NCBI GenBank assembly: GCA_902782305.1
Contig: CACZMV010000011.1
Span: forward strand, 1 to 64,000
Length of the DNA stretch: 64,000 bases
Direction: 5' to 3'
Origin: an uncultured Prevotellaceae bacterium
Lineage (GTDB): Bacteria; Bacteroidota; Bacteroidia; Bacteroidales; Bacteroidaceae
Numbering within the stretch: position 1 is the stretch's first letter; each line of letters starts with the position of its first letter. Below, piece after piece: positions 50,461-60,595 of the stretch. The notes beneath the pieces were generated by a model. That model ran no database searches. It was not told where the DNA came from and saw nothing but the letters and a program-made list of their open reading frames with translations. A program made the translations under genes and the position numbers.

Positions 50461-51508
50461 AGTCTGTAATGTAATTGTTAAAGGATTCTTGTTGTTCTTG
50501 TAAGAACTGAATAGTAATAGGTAACGAATAGATGCTGGCTTTCACTTCGTCGCTCAGTCCTTCCAGACCCTCCAGTCGGGTGGCGTCTTTCTCAGTGGTC
50601 ACGATACACTTCGGACCTTCCATGGTGGCAAAGGTGTCGTTAATCTGTTGAACGTCTTTCGCGTCAAAGTGATGATGGTCGCTGAAGGACAGCGGCTGCA
50701 GATGCCCGCATTGCGGTGAGAGGTCGTGCACCATCTGTTGAGGCGAAGCAATGCCTGTCAGCAGGAGCACGTTTTCGTTCACGAGCTCTTCCATTCTTTT
50801 CGGAGCTCCATTAAATATCGGTTCCAATCCACCATAGTTGATGGTGGAGAAGTATAATTGCTGATACGGGTAGAGGTCCATCGCTTTGGTGATGACACGA
50901 TAGTCGATGGGTTTTATTTCCTTCGGACATTTTGTCACTATCACGATGTCAGCCCTGTTCTTTCCCTCTTTGGGCTCCCTCAGCCTGCCGGAAGGCAGCA
51001 TCTCGTCGTAGATAATCAGTCGGTGATAGTCTACCAACAAGATGTTGATTCCTGGCTTGACGTATCGGTGTTGGAAGGCGTCATCGAGTAAAATCACTTC
51101 GGGCTTTACTCCACATTCTTCCAGCATGTCTATTCCATGACAGCGGTTCTTGTCGACAGCCACTGTCACCTGCTCGAATTTGCGTTTCATCTGGTACGGC
51201 TCGTCACCGATATCCCTTGCCGTACTGTTGGCGTCTGCCAGGATAAACCCCGTGCTCTTGCGCTTATATCCTCGACTGAGCACAGCCACGTTGAAATCCT
51301 TCATCAGCAGTCTGATGAGGTATTCCACGTGTGGGGTCTTTCCTGATCCCCCTACGGTAATGTTACCTACCGAGATGATGGGAACGTCGAAGGTACGCGT
51401 TTTCAGGATGCCCGTTTCGAACATCAGATTACGCGTCCTGACAATCAGCCCATATACCCAGCTCAGGGGGCGCAGCGTCTTGTTTATTCTGATGAAATCG
51501 CCTTCCAA
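50345..51508 (-). CDS. lpxK: tetraacyldisaccharide 4'-kinase
   Basis: Phosphorylates the lipid A precursor at the inner membrane. 387 aa, with the ATP site VGNITVGGSGKTPHVEYLI and LLDDAFQHRYVKPGINILL, and the HHHFDAKDVQQI region. The reading frame begins at a TTG at 51506-51508 (MEGDFIRI), preceded by an in-frame stop 9 bases earlier; a later ATG is at residue 29. The upstream sequence is a 7-bp repeat. The last 38 codons overlap punA. Confidence 0.92.
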   Translation of the reverse strand: MEGDFIRINKTLRPLSWVYGLIVRTRNLMFETGILKTRTFDVPIISVGNITVGGSGKTPHVEYLIRLLMKDFNVAVLSRGYKRKSTGFILADANSTARDIGDEPYQMKRKFEQVTVAVDKNRCHGIDMLEECGVKPEVILLDDAFQHRYVKPGINILLVDYHRLIIYDEMLPSGRLREPKEGKNRADIVIVTKCPKEIKPIDYRVITKAMDLYPYQQLYFSTINYGGLEPIFNGAPKRMEELVNENVLLLTGIASPQQMVHDLSPQCGHLQPLSFSDHHHFDAKDVQQINDTFATMEGPKCIVTTEKDATRLEGLEGLSDEVKASIYSLPITIQFLQEQQESFNNYITDYVRKNSRNSILVERKDDNKPQDCNYSGNRSRTISFRDN

Positions 51509-51568
51509 ATTGTCAAATTACTAAATTGCCCAATCAATTGTAAATGGTAAATTGTCAAATTGTAAATC
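51505..51568. repeat. 7-bp-period repeat (AAATTGT) between sppA and lpxK
   Basis: Degenerate AAATTGT, CAAATTA, CTAAATT, AAATGGT units run from the sppA stop to the lpxK start codon and contribute the TTG. Confidence 0.65.
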
Positions 51569-53340
51569 TACCTTATATTAATAATGTATGGCATGCGGGC
51601 CTGGATGACACTCTGCTTGTCCAGACTCTTCAGGAATCGCAGAGGCTCATAATACTCGCCCAGGGCAGCCTGCATCTCCTCGTCCAGGTAACTCTTCTTC
51701 GTTACATTGTCGAACAGACTGCTCAGCCAGCTCTCTTCCTCAGGATAAGCTGTGGCGTGATATTCCTTCAGCTTAGCCAACTCGGCAGCCTTCTTCACAG
51801 CATCGTTCAGCGAACCAACGGCATCCACCAGCTTGATGGGCAGAGCGTCGTTACCCAGCCATACACGACCCTGGGCAATCTCCTCTACCTGCTCCACCTT
51901 CAACTTTCTGCCATCAGCCACACGCTTGCGGAACAGCTTATAGCCACGATCGATATATTGCTCCAGCAGAGCAGTCTCGTCTGCGTTCAGGGGGCGCGAC
52001 ACAGCTCCGAAAGCTGAGTGCTTGTTGGTCTTTACCTCGCTGAACTTCACACCCAACTTCTGGGTCAGCAACTGACTGACGTCTGGGAACATACCGAAGA
52101 TACCAATGGAACCCGTCAACGTGGTAGGCTCAGTGTAGATGTAGTTGGCATTACAGCTGATATAGTAACCACCCGAGGCAGCATAGCCACCCATCGAAAC
52201 CACTACGGGCTTTTTGGCTTTCAGGTTGGTCACTGCGCGCCATATCTGCTCGGAAGCATAGGCAGAGCCACCAGGAGAGTTCACGCGCAGCACCACAGCC
52301 TTCACATCGTCATCGTTCATCAGCTTCTCCAGGTCCTTGCAAACCGTGTTGGCCACAATGTTGTGGTCTGTGTCTGTCATGCTGCCCGTCTCTGAGTCAA
52401 CAATCTCGCCATAGGCATAATATACAGCTATCTGGTCGCCTTCCTTCTTGGCACCCTTCACGTTCTGCATCTCGCCAGTGGTCAACTGTTTGATTTCTTC
52501 TTTGGCATCAATCTTCAGCAACTTCTTGATTTCGCCCTTCACCTCGTCGGTATACATCAGTTTGTCCACCATCTTCTTGCTCACCAGCTCTTTCTGGTCA
52601 GCGAAGGTCAGCAGCTGGTCAGCATATGCGTTCAGCGAGTCAACGCTCACCTTACGACTCTTTGACACGTCGTCCAGCATCACCTTCCAGATACCGTTCA
52701 GATAAGCCATCGTCTGCTCGCGGTCGAAGTCGCTCATCTGGTCTGCTGTCAGCATTTCTACAGCACTCTTATATTTTCCAACCTTTACAGCCTGGAACTT
52801 CACACCAAACTTGGCCAGCAGGTCCTTGACATAGTATGACTCGCCACCCAGTCCGTGCCAGTCTAACATACCCTCTGGGTTCAGGTACACCTTGTCGGCT
52901 ACACTACATATATAATAGGTGTTCTGCGTATAGGAGTCGCTATATGCCACAATCCACTTGCCGCTCTTCTTGAAGTCCAACAGGGCCTCGCGGATGGCGT
53001 GCGATGAGGCAGGTGTATCGCTGCTGAAGGCACCAGCCTCGATATAGATACCCTTTATGTTCTCGTTCTCCTTAGCCTTTTGAATGGCTTCCAGCATATT
53101 GTCCAGTCCCAGGTTTTCGCTCACCTGTCCTGTCAATTCTGCCAATGGATTGCTGGCAGCACGCTCGTTCAGCATGCCCGACAGCTTCAGCGTGTACACC
53201 GAATTCTCCTCCACCTGTGTCGTGCTGGCGCTCTTGGCCGCCATACCTACGAGGGAGATACCTCCCAGAATACCCACGATAATCAGTACCAGAATGATAC
53301 CTGTCACAGTGGCTAATACATACTTCAGAAATTGTTTCAT
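51568..53340 (-). CDS. sppA: signal peptide peptidase SppA (S49)
   Basis: Membrane protease that degrades leftover signal peptides. 590 aa of the long, two-domain (67K) type. One N-terminal membrane helix; catalytic Lys region YSDSYTQNTYYICSVADKVYLNPEG in the first domain and nucleophile region YAASGGYYISCNA with SPGGSAYASEQIW in the second. TATCTTTG at 53375-53382 (minus) is a likely -7. Confidence 0.95.
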   Translation of the reverse strand: MKQFLKYVLATVTGIILVLIIVGILGGISLVGMAAKSASTTQVEENSVYTLKLSGMLNERAASNPLAELTGQVSENLGLDNMLEAIQKAKENENIKGIYIEAGAFSSDTPASSHAIREALLDFKKSGKWIVAYSDSYTQNTYYICSVADKVYLNPEGMLDWHGLGGESYYVKDLLAKFGVKFQAVKVGKYKSAVEMLTADQMSDFDREQTMAYLNGIWKVMLDDVSKSRKVSVDSLNAYADQLLTFADQKELVSKKMVDKLMYTDEVKGEIKKLLKIDAKEEIKQLTTGEMQNVKGAKKEGDQIAVYYAYGEIVDSETGSMTDTDHNIVANTVCKDLEKLMNDDDVKAVVLRVNSPGGSAYASEQIWRAVTNLKAKKPVVVSMGGYAASGGYYISCNANYIYTEPTTLTGSIGIFGMFPDVSQLLTQKLGVKFSEVKTNKHSAFGAVSRPLNADETALLEQYIDRGYKLFRKRVADGRKLKVEQVEEIAQGRVWLGNDALPIKLVDAVGSLNDAVKKAAELAKLKEYHATAYPEEESWLSSLFDNVTKKSYLDEEMQAALGEYYEPLRFLKSLDKQSVIQARMPYIINIR

Positions 53341-53436
53341 CGTTCTAATAATTTAATTTGTAATTTCTAATCTGCAAAGATAAACATTTTTTCTTTTACT
53401 TCATCGTTTATGAACATTTTTTAGCATTTCAAATCT

Positions 53437-53485
53437 TAAAGTTCAAACCTCAAAGTTCAAAGTTCAAAGTTCAAAGCTCAAAGTT
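53437..53485. repeat. AAAGTTC heptamer repeat upstream of groES
   Basis: AAAGTTC, AAACCTC, AAAGTTC (x3), AAAGCTC, AAAG. Seven-bp period; it separates sppA from the groESL promoter region. Confidence 0.8.
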
Positions 53486-53490
53486 TCTCT

Positions 53491-53530
53491 GCCAATCTGT
53501 CAGTCCCCTCCTTTTGGCACACTTTTCGCT
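53491..53530 (+). promoter_or_regulatory. possible sigma-54-type promoter of groESL
   Basis: TTGGCACACTTTTCGCT has the invariant GG-N10-GC (53516-53517 and 53528-53529) of a sigma-54 -24/-12 element. A near-palindrome CTGCCA-N3-TGTCAG lies at 53490-53504 upstream. No TAnnTTTG box is visible. Predicted 5' UTR is about 38 nt. The GC at -12 is preceded by C rather than T, a deviation from TTGC. Confidence 0.4.
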
Positions 53531-53578
53531 ACGACGCAGGCAGAAAGTTTAATTCAAACAATAAAATATTTAAGTATT

Positions 53579-53851
53579 ATGAACATCAAACCATTAGGCG
53601 ATCGCGTGCTGGTATTGCCAGCCCCCGCAGAAGAAAAGATCGGTGGTATCATCATTCCTGATACTGCTAAGGAGAAACCCCTTCACGGCACCATCAAGGC
53701 TGTAGGCCAGGGAACCAAGGACGAAGAAATGATCCTCAAAGCTGGCGATGAGGTACTGTATGGCAAGTACAGTGGCACAGAGCTGGAGTTCGAGGGTGAG
53801 AAATATCTCATGATGCGTCAATCTGACGTGCTCGCCGTCCTCGAGAAATAA
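53579..53851 (+). CDS. groES: co-chaperonin GroES
   Basis: 90-aa cap of the GroEL folding chamber. N-terminal [31 protein letters not shown] (mobile loop) and [22 protein letters not shown] are typical. Followed by groEL after 33 bp. Confidence 0.98.
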   Translation: MNIKPLGDRVLVLPAPAEEKIGGIIIPDTAKEKPLHGTIKAVGQGTKDEEMILKAGDEVLYGKYSGTELEFEGEKYLMMRQSDVLAVLEK

Positions 53852-53869
53852 TTATGCATTATGAATTAA

Positions 53870-55516
<1,647 letters not shown>

Positions 55517-55538
55517 TCACTTGATTATACAACGTTTT

Positions 55539-55581
55539 AGGAGGGAAAGGACCCCAAATGTGGGCCTTTCTCTCCTTTTTT
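55539..55581 (+). terminator. groESL terminator
   Basis: Long stem AGGAG-GAAAGG-CCC with GGG-CTTTC-CTCCT (single mismatches), then T6. Confidence 0.9.
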
Positions 55582-55602
55582 AGTTAAATATTGCCCCCAA
55601 AA

Positions 55603-55634
55603 TTTGGATTTTTGCTCGCTTAATCGTATCTTTG
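55603..55634 (+). promoter_or_regulatory. promoter of the 55671 OMP gene
   Basis: TTTG, 20 bp, TATCTTTG; differs from the LysE-gene promoter at 26954-26985 at only two positions, spacer included. Confidence 0.75.
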
Positions 55635-55670
55635 CACTTTAGATACACTATTAACTATAATATTACAGCT

Positions 55671-56438
55671 ATGAAAAAGAGTATTTTGGTATGTGCCGTA
55701 GCCCTTTTAGGCTTCGCTCAGGCCTCCGCTCAGGATTATGAGCGTGGCATTTTCAACCACTTGGGTGCTAACCTCAGCGTAGGAACCGAGGGTATTAGCA
55801 TTGGTGTTGCAGCCCCTTGTACCGACTATCTGGAGTTCGGACTTGGCGTGAACTTTATGCCTGGCATCAAGATTAAGGGAGATGTTAATATTAATGCGGG
55901 TACAATTCCTATTGGACCAGATACTTACACATTTGATAAGCTAAAACTTGAAGGATCGATGTCCCGCACAACCTTCGATTTTAAGGTAAGTGCTTATCCT
56001 TTTGGAGCATCAAATGCATTTTTCCTCACTGCCGGACTCTCGTTTGGAGGAAAAGAGATAGTTAAACTTTCTGGTCATAATGATGAGGTTGCCCGCTTGT
56101 ATAGAGAACATCCAGAATATACAGGTGTAATTTCTGCAGTCGTTGATGAATATGACATCAAGATTGACAGACAAGGTAATGCTGAGGGAGATATTCGTGT
56201 CAATGCAGTTCGTCCATACGTAGGCCTCGGTTATGGACGCCTTGTTCCCAAGAATCGTGTTGGTTTCCGTGTTGAATTAGGATGTCAGTTCATGGGTCAC
56301 ATGAAGGTTTACCAGAACGGCCAGCAATTGGATGTGGATAAAGCTATAAAGAAGGGTGATGATGATATCTCTAAGTTGATCGACAAGCTCACCGTTTATC
56401 CCGTGTTGAAGTTTACGCTGACTGGACGCATCCTCTAA
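55671..56438 (+). CDS. outer-membrane beta-barrel protein, unknown function
   Basis: 255 aa from the chosen ATG (MKKSILVCAVALLGFAQASAQ signal peptide). Alternating beta-strands (LGANLSVGTEGISIGVAAP, YLEFGLGVNFMPGIKI, RPYVGLGYGRLVPKNRVGFRVELGCQFMG) suggest a barrel of about 8-12 strands and the last strand VLKFTLTGRIL. The upstream ATG at 55632 lies in the predicted leader only. Function unknown. Confidence 0.85.
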   Translation: MKKSILVCAVALLGFAQASAQDYERGIFNHLGANLSVGTEGISIGVAAPCTDYLEFGLGVNFMPGIKIKGDVNINAGTIPIGPDTYTFDKLKLEGSMSRTTFDFKVSAYPFGASNAFFLTAGLSFGGKEIVKLSGHNDEVARLYREHPEYTGVISAVVDEYDIKIDRQGNAEGDIRVNAVRPYVGLGYGRLVPKNRVGFRVELGCQFMGHMKVYQNGQQLDVDKAIKKGDDDISKLIDKLTVYPVLKFTLTGRIL

Positions 56439-56470
56439 ACACCAATTCATGAAAACTAATAACAACGAAT

Positions 56471-57112
56471 ATGAATAAAAATGAGAAATTTGTTATCACG
56501 ATCAATCGTGAACTAGGCAGTGGCGGTCGCACAGTAGGTCGCAAATTGGCAGAGAAGTTAGGCGTAAAGTTCTACGACAAGGCATTGATCAAAACCCTTG
56601 TTGAGAAGTACGACCTGACTGTCGAAGAGATTGAGAAGATGAAAGGTCGCAGCCACTCTTGGTGGGCTGAAGCCATGCAGATGATGAGCGTTGCCCCAGG
56701 TGTGGCAGGCAGTTCCGAACTCTATGAGTACAGCATTTACAAGGCCTATCCGCCTACTACCGACGAGATGTTCGAGACGGAGACCAAGGTGCTGCAGGAC
56801 ATTGCTGCTGAAGAATCGTGCGTAGTGGCTGGTCGCAGTGGCTTCTATGTATTCCGCAACCACCCCAACCACCTGAACATCTTCATCCAGGCCACCATGC
56901 CCTTCCGTGTGGAGCGTGTGATGCGCAAGCAGAACGTATCAGAGGATGAGGCTCGCAAGATTATCAAGAAAATTGACGAAATGCGCGAGAACTATGTTAC
57001 CAAGTATGCAGGCATCTCCCGCTACGACACCCGCAACTACGACCTCGTCATCACAGCTGATGGCAAGTCAGAAGACCAGATTGTAGACATTATCATGCAA
57101 GTGATTGGATAA
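56471..57112 (+). CDS. cytidylate kinase-like family protein
   Basis: 213-aa P-loop NMP kinase of the cytidylate-kinase-2 type: VITINRELGSGGRTVGRKLAEKLG, VVAGRSGFYVF, RVERVMRKQNVSEDEARKIIKK (lid). Not the main Cmk, so its substrate is uncertain; found widely in Bacteroidales, often as an extra copy. Confidence 0.85.
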   Translation: MNKNEKFVITINRELGSGGRTVGRKLAEKLGVKFYDKALIKTLVEKYDLTVEEIEKMKGRSHSWWAEAMQMMSVAPGVAGSSELYEYSIYKAYPPTTDEMFETETKVLQDIAAEESCVVAGRSGFYVFRNHPNHLNIFIQATMPFRVERVMRKQNVSEDEARKIIKKIDEMRENYVTKYAGISRYDTRNYDLVITADGKSEDQIVDIIMQVIG

Positions 57113-57185
57113 TAAAAATATGACGATAAAGTGTGAAAGTGTGAAAAAAGGTTGAAATAGTATCAATTTGCAAGCCAAGGTTATC

Positions 57186-57225
57186 AAATGCGGGTGTCTG
57201 ATAAAAATTCAAGACACTCGCATTG
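57186..57225. other. strong 13-bp hairpin in the 57113-57569 gap
   Basis: AATGCGGGTGTCT (57187-57199) pairs with AGACACTCGCATT (57212-57224), one G-T, 12-nt loop. No T run on either strand, so not an ordinary terminator. Three related sequences AGTATCNATTTTGCA lie at about 57158, 57239 and 57282. No gene is seen in the 457-bp gap; the rest holds the promoter/RNA candidate below and a GC-rich core repeat. Confidence 0.5.
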
Positions 57226-57263
57226 ATGTATGTCAAAAAGAGTATCGATTTTGCATATAAATG

Positions 57264-57295
57264 CTTGTAGGCTTGCAAAAAAGTATCTAATTTTG
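57264..57295 (+). promoter_or_regulatory. promoter of a second candidate small RNA
   Basis: TTG (57265-57267), 20 bp, TAATTTTG. No ORF follows before the terminator at 57401-57433. Confidence 0.45.
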
Positions 57296-57301
57296 CACCC
57301 A

Positions 57302-57433
57302 GAAACAAAAAAGTTTCGAAAATCGTTATAGACTTCATAGGAAAATAGATATTTTTTTGATTTGTTTTAGTAGATTAGTTTTTAAGTAGTTTGTTTTTAA
57401 AATCGATTGTCGTGATGACAGTCGGTTTTTTTT
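57302..57433 (+). ncRNA. candidate small RNA or long leader, about 130 nt
   Basis: Between the promoter above and an intrinsic terminator (stem CGATTGTC/GACAGTCG plus T8, 57401-57433). A 5' hairpin GAAAC-N6-GTTTC starts it; the middle is A/T-rich. It could instead be an unusual 3' region of the cytidylate kinase transcript. No match to a known RNA is recognised. Confidence 0.4.
57401..57433 (+). terminator. intrinsic terminator in the 57113-57569 gap
   Basis: 8-bp stem CGATTGTC/GACAGTCG (5-nt loop), then T8 on the plus strand. Confidence 0.8.
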
Positions 57434-57462
57434 GTTCACGAACACGGATGTTATTACGAACA

Positions 57463-57500
57463 CGCGCTCGAGCTCTGCTCGCTTGCTACCGCAGGGACGC
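57463..57500. repeat. GCGCTCGAGCTCTGCTCGC core repeat
   Basis: Third intergenic instance of the CGCTCGAGCT core also present within the coding sequences at 59212 and 63445, here followed by GCTACCGCAGGGACGC and flanked by CACGAACACG-type repeats. Confidence 0.5.
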
Positions 57501-57569
57501 AAGAATTTCACGAATAAACACGAATATTTTTTTGCGCTTTGCTGACAAATGATTACTTTTGCAAACAAT

Positions 57570-60494
57570 ATGAGAAAACTAATCACATCACTGGCGCTCA
57601 GCGTCGTTATTTCTACCGCTTGTGCACAGACCAAGCGCATAGGCGATTACATTGAATCCACGCGTTATAGTACGGCCTCGAACACGGAGGTGCGTCATCA
57701 ACAGTATAGGCCTGAGGGTAGGGCATTCGTGACGGAGAATGGCACGAACCGTTTTACTCGTGCGCTCTATGGCTCGCCTACCGATTGGCGATTGGAGACC
57801 AGCGACAGACCCGTGTTTGCAGTGGCTAAGAAGAACTATCACAGGAACATCCGCATGAGGGTAGGGGGTGTGGCGCTCGACTCCACGCAGTATTGCAAGG
57901 CGGTCTATGAGAACGGCATGCGGAGCTACCAGTTGCGCGATGGGCGTTGGGGTCCTTCCACCTTATTATATATAGAGGTGGTGGCGCTGCCTGATGAGGA
58001 GGGTGCTGTGTGGCACCTTCGTGGCGAGGGCTTCCCACACGCACTGGATGCTGAGGTGAAGGTGTGCGAGATAGCGCAGCCTAAGTTGCAGCGTAATGGC
58101 GACATCGGAGCGGACAAGCCTGGTGTGTTTGAACCTGATGCTGAGGAGAAAGGATTGCAGATTTCGCCTGCCACCTATACGGACGACAAGCAGACGGAGG
58201 GTTATGTGGTCATTAAGTTGAACGAAGTGGCGAAGGTGAGTGCCCAGGAGGCTGCGCAGTTGTTTAACAAGGCGAAGAACCACTTTGCGCAGTTGAGCAG
58301 TCGCATCCAGTTCAATACCCCCGATCCGTATATCAACACGCTGGGTAGTGCCCTCGTGCTGGCTGCTGATGGCGACTGGGACGGACTTACCTGGTTGCAT
58401 GGCTGTATCGGATGGCGCATGCCCCTGGCGGGTTGGCGCGCAGGTTATCTGGGCGACGTGCTGGGATGGCAGGACAGAGCCGTCAGTCACTTCGACGCCT
58501 ATGCCAATAGTCAGGTGACAGACGTCGAGCCCACGTTGCCTCATCCCACGCAAGACCCTGCCCAGCAGATGGCGCGCGCTGAGAAGAAATGGCACACGCA
58601 GATGTATTCCAATGGCTATATCTGCCGTAATCCCAATCGTAACGACCAGATGCACCACTACGACATGAACCTGAACTATGTCGACGAGTTGCTGTGGCAC
58701 TTCCAATATGATGCTGACAAGGACTATATGCGCAAGATGTGGTCCCTGTTGCAGCGCCACTTGGCGTGGGAGAAACGTAACTACGACCCCGATGGCGACC
58801 ACCTCTACGATGCCTATTGCTGCATCTGGGCGAGCGATGCCTTGTATTACAGCGGAGGAGCCGTGACCCACTCGTCAGCCTATAACTATCGTGGCAATAA
58901 GTTGGCTGCCCGCATGGCCCAAATCCTGGGCGAAGATGCCACGCCCTACGAGCAGGAGGCGGAGGCTATCCTGAAGGCCATGAACCAGCGACTGTGGCTC
59001 GATAAGAAAGGCCATTGGGCTGAATATCAGGACCTGATGGGCGAACAGCGCGTCCACGAGAGTGCCGCTGTCTGGAGCATCTATACGCCCATTGATTGTG
59101 GTGCCTGCACGCCTGAACAGGCGTATCGGGCTACGGAGTATGTAGATAACGAAATACCGCATATACCTTTGAACTTTGAACTTTCAACTTTGAACTTTGA
59201 ACTTTCAACTTTGCGCTCGAGCTTTGCTCGCTCTCACAGAGAGAACTTTGAACTTTCAACAATTGCCACCAGCAATTGGTTGCCTTACTCTTGGAGCATC
59301 AACAATGTGGCTGCAGCTGAGGTGATGCACACCGCTTTGGCCTACTTCGAGGCTGGGCGCAACGAGGAAGGCTACCGACTGATGAAGGCCAACATCTTAG
59401 ACCAGATGTACTACGGACAATCGCCTGCCAACTTCGGACAGGTGAGCCACTACGATGCTGCGCGTGGCGAGTGCTACCGCGACTTTGGCGACTGCATAGG
59501 CATCTCGTCCAGAACGCTGTTACAAGGCCTCTTTGGCATCATTCCGCAGGCGCTCTACGGACAATGCATCCTGCGCCCGGGATTCCCACAGGACTGGGAC
59601 AGTTGCAGCATCCACACGCCCTATATCGACTATCAGTTCACGCGCAAGAACGGTACGCTGCGCTTCGTCATCGACCAGCGATTCAGCGAGCCCCTGCAGA
59701 TGGTGCTGAGGCTGAACATGGGCGAGGGGAAGTATCGCGATATCCAAGGCAGCAAGGCATTGCACCAGGTCATCGAGGTGAAGGACGTGTACAAGCCTCA
59801 GCGCATCGACAAGTTCTTCAATGCCAACGTGCCCGACATCTTCAACCAGGAGTATCGTTCGCCCCGTCCGCCCTATACCACGTTGCAGATTCCGCTGCAG
59901 GGCATTGGCGAGTGGTGCCATCCGCACTACAAGCCCGACATCAACGACAGCGTGTTCCGTTCGATGGTCAAGGATGGACAGTTCACCGTGGCTGGCATCC
60001 CCTTCCGTACCCCTCGCGAGGGCAGGAACATCATCTACACCTCGCTGTTCGACAACTATCCTAACAGCGTCACCATTCCCCTCAGCGGACAGGCCTCGAA
60101 GGCATGGTTGCTGATGGCTGGCTCTACCAACCACATGCAGTGCCATATCGACAACGGACTCGTCATTGCCCAATATCGCGATGGAACGTTGGACACCCTG
60201 CGTCTGGTGAACCCCGACAACTGGTGCCCCATCGAACAAGATTTCTACATTGATGGCAAGGCGTTCCAGGCTCCGCAGCCCCGTCCTTACCGCGTGTCGT
60301 TGGGTACGGGTGTGGTGAGTCGCGACTTAGGCACAGCCTTGGGCATCGAGGGTGTCTATGGGCGAGAGATTCCTGGTGGTGCTGCCCAACTGCTCTGTCT
60401 GCCCCTCGACAGCAAGAAGAAGTTGAAGGCACTGACGCTCCGCACGCTGTCGAATGACATTGTCATCGGACTCATGGGAGTCACGCTGGAGTGA
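57570..60494 (+). CDS. secreted six-hairpin glycosidase-like protein (DUF4450-like)
   Basis: 974 aa from the chosen ATG with signal peptide MRKLITSLALSVVISTACAQ. It has the hallmarks of an (alpha/alpha)6 glycosidase: DGLTWLHGCIGWRMPLAGWR, DGDHLYDAYCCIWASDALY, RVHESAAVWSIYTPID, GLFGIIPQALYGQCILRPGFP. Resembles large Bacteroidetes DUF4450-type proteins; the family assignment is from memory. N- and C-terminal beta-rich portions flank it. A repeat-derived, in-frame segment of about 33 residues (FELSTLNFELST and so on) lies at about residues 533-565. The substrate is unknown. Confidence 0.7.
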   Translation: MRKLITSLALSVVISTACAQTKRIGDYIESTRYSTASNTEVRHQQYRPEGRAFVTENGTNRFTRALYGSPTDWRLETSDRPVFAVAKKNYHRNIRMRVGGVALDSTQYCKAVYENGMRSYQLRDGRWGPSTLLYIEVVALPDEEGAVWHLRGEGFPHALDAEVKVCEIAQPKLQRNGDIGADKPGVFEPDAEEKGLQISPATYTDDKQTEGYVVIKLNEVAKVSAQEAAQLFNKAKNHFAQLSSRIQFNTPDPYINTLGSALVLAADGDWDGLTWLHGCIGWRMPLAGWRAGYLGDVLGWQDRAVSHFDAYANSQVTDVEPTLPHPTQDPAQQMARAEKKWHTQMYSNGYICRNPNRNDQMHHYDMNLNYVDELLWHFQYDADKDYMRKMWSLLQRHLAWEKRNYDPDGDHLYDAYCCIWASDALYYSGGAVTHSSAYNYRGNKLAARMAQILGEDATPYEQEAEAILKAMNQRLWLDKKGHWAEYQDLMGEQRVHESAAVWSIYTPIDCGACTPEQAYRATEYVDNEIPHIPLNFELSTLNFELSTLRSSFARSHRENFELSTIATSNWLPYSWSINNVAAAEVMHTALAYFEAGRNEEGYRLMKANILDQMYYGQSPANFGQVSHYDAARGECYRDFGDCIGISSRTLLQGLFGIIPQALYGQCILRPGFPQDWDSCSIHTPYIDYQFTRKNGTLRFVIDQRFSEPLQMVLRLNMGEGKYRDIQGSKALHQVIEVKDVYKPQRIDKFFNANVPDIFNQEYRSPRPPYTTLQIPLQGIGEWCHPHYKPDINDSVFRSMVKDGQFTVAGIPFRTPREGRNIIYTSLFDNYPNSVTIPLSGQASKAWLLMAGSTNHMQCHIDNGLVIAQYRDGTLDTLRLVNPDNWCPIEQDFYIDGKAFQAPQPRPYRVSLGTGVVSRDLGTALGIEGVYGREIPGGAAQLLCLPLDSKKKLKALTLRTLSNDIVIGLMGVTLE
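59167..59260. repeat. in-frame heptamer repeat plus CGCTCGAGCT core inside the glycosidase gene
   Basis: TTTGAAC/TTTCAAC heptamers on both sides of a core CGCTCGAGCTTTGCTCGCTCTC and CAGAGAGAAC. It encodes a low-complexity segment LNFELSTLNFELSTLRSSF and following residues. No stop or frameshift results. Confidence 0.85.
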
Positions 60495-60530
60495 TGGAAG
60501 ATGGATGATGGAAGAGGGAAGATGTAGGAA
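60492..60530. repeat. 7-bp-period repeat (ATGGAAG) after the glycosidase gene
   Basis: ATGGAAG, ATGGATG, ATGGAAG, AGGGAAG, ATGTAGG, starting at the stop codon. Confidence 0.6.
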
Positions 60531-60540
60531 GTATAAAAAT

Positions 60541-60576
60541 AATGAGTTACGCATTTGGCGTAATTCATTATTTTTT
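60541..60576 (+). terminator. terminator whose loop carries the next gene's -33 element
   Basis: AATGAGTTACGC/GCGTAATTCATT 12-bp stem (one G-T pair), loop ATTTG, then T6. It ends the glycosidase transcript. TTTG of the loop is the -33 of the amgK promoter. Confidence 0.8.
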
Positions 60577-60586
60577 CGTACCTTTG
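60554..60586 (+). promoter_or_regulatory. promoter of the amgK-murU operon, nearly leaderless
   Basis: TTTG, 21 bp, TACCTTTG. Only 9 bp separate it from the ATG at 60596. Confidence 0.7.
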
Positions 60587-60595
60587 CATACGATT

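Noticed and set aside
53437-53485. CRISPR-like array of AAAGTTC
   Set aside because: Seven-base units with no spacers; simple tandem repeat.
57570-60494. Pseudogene because of the low-complexity FELST segment
   Set aside because: The reading frame is continuous for 974 codons and conserved glycosidase motifs lie on both sides.
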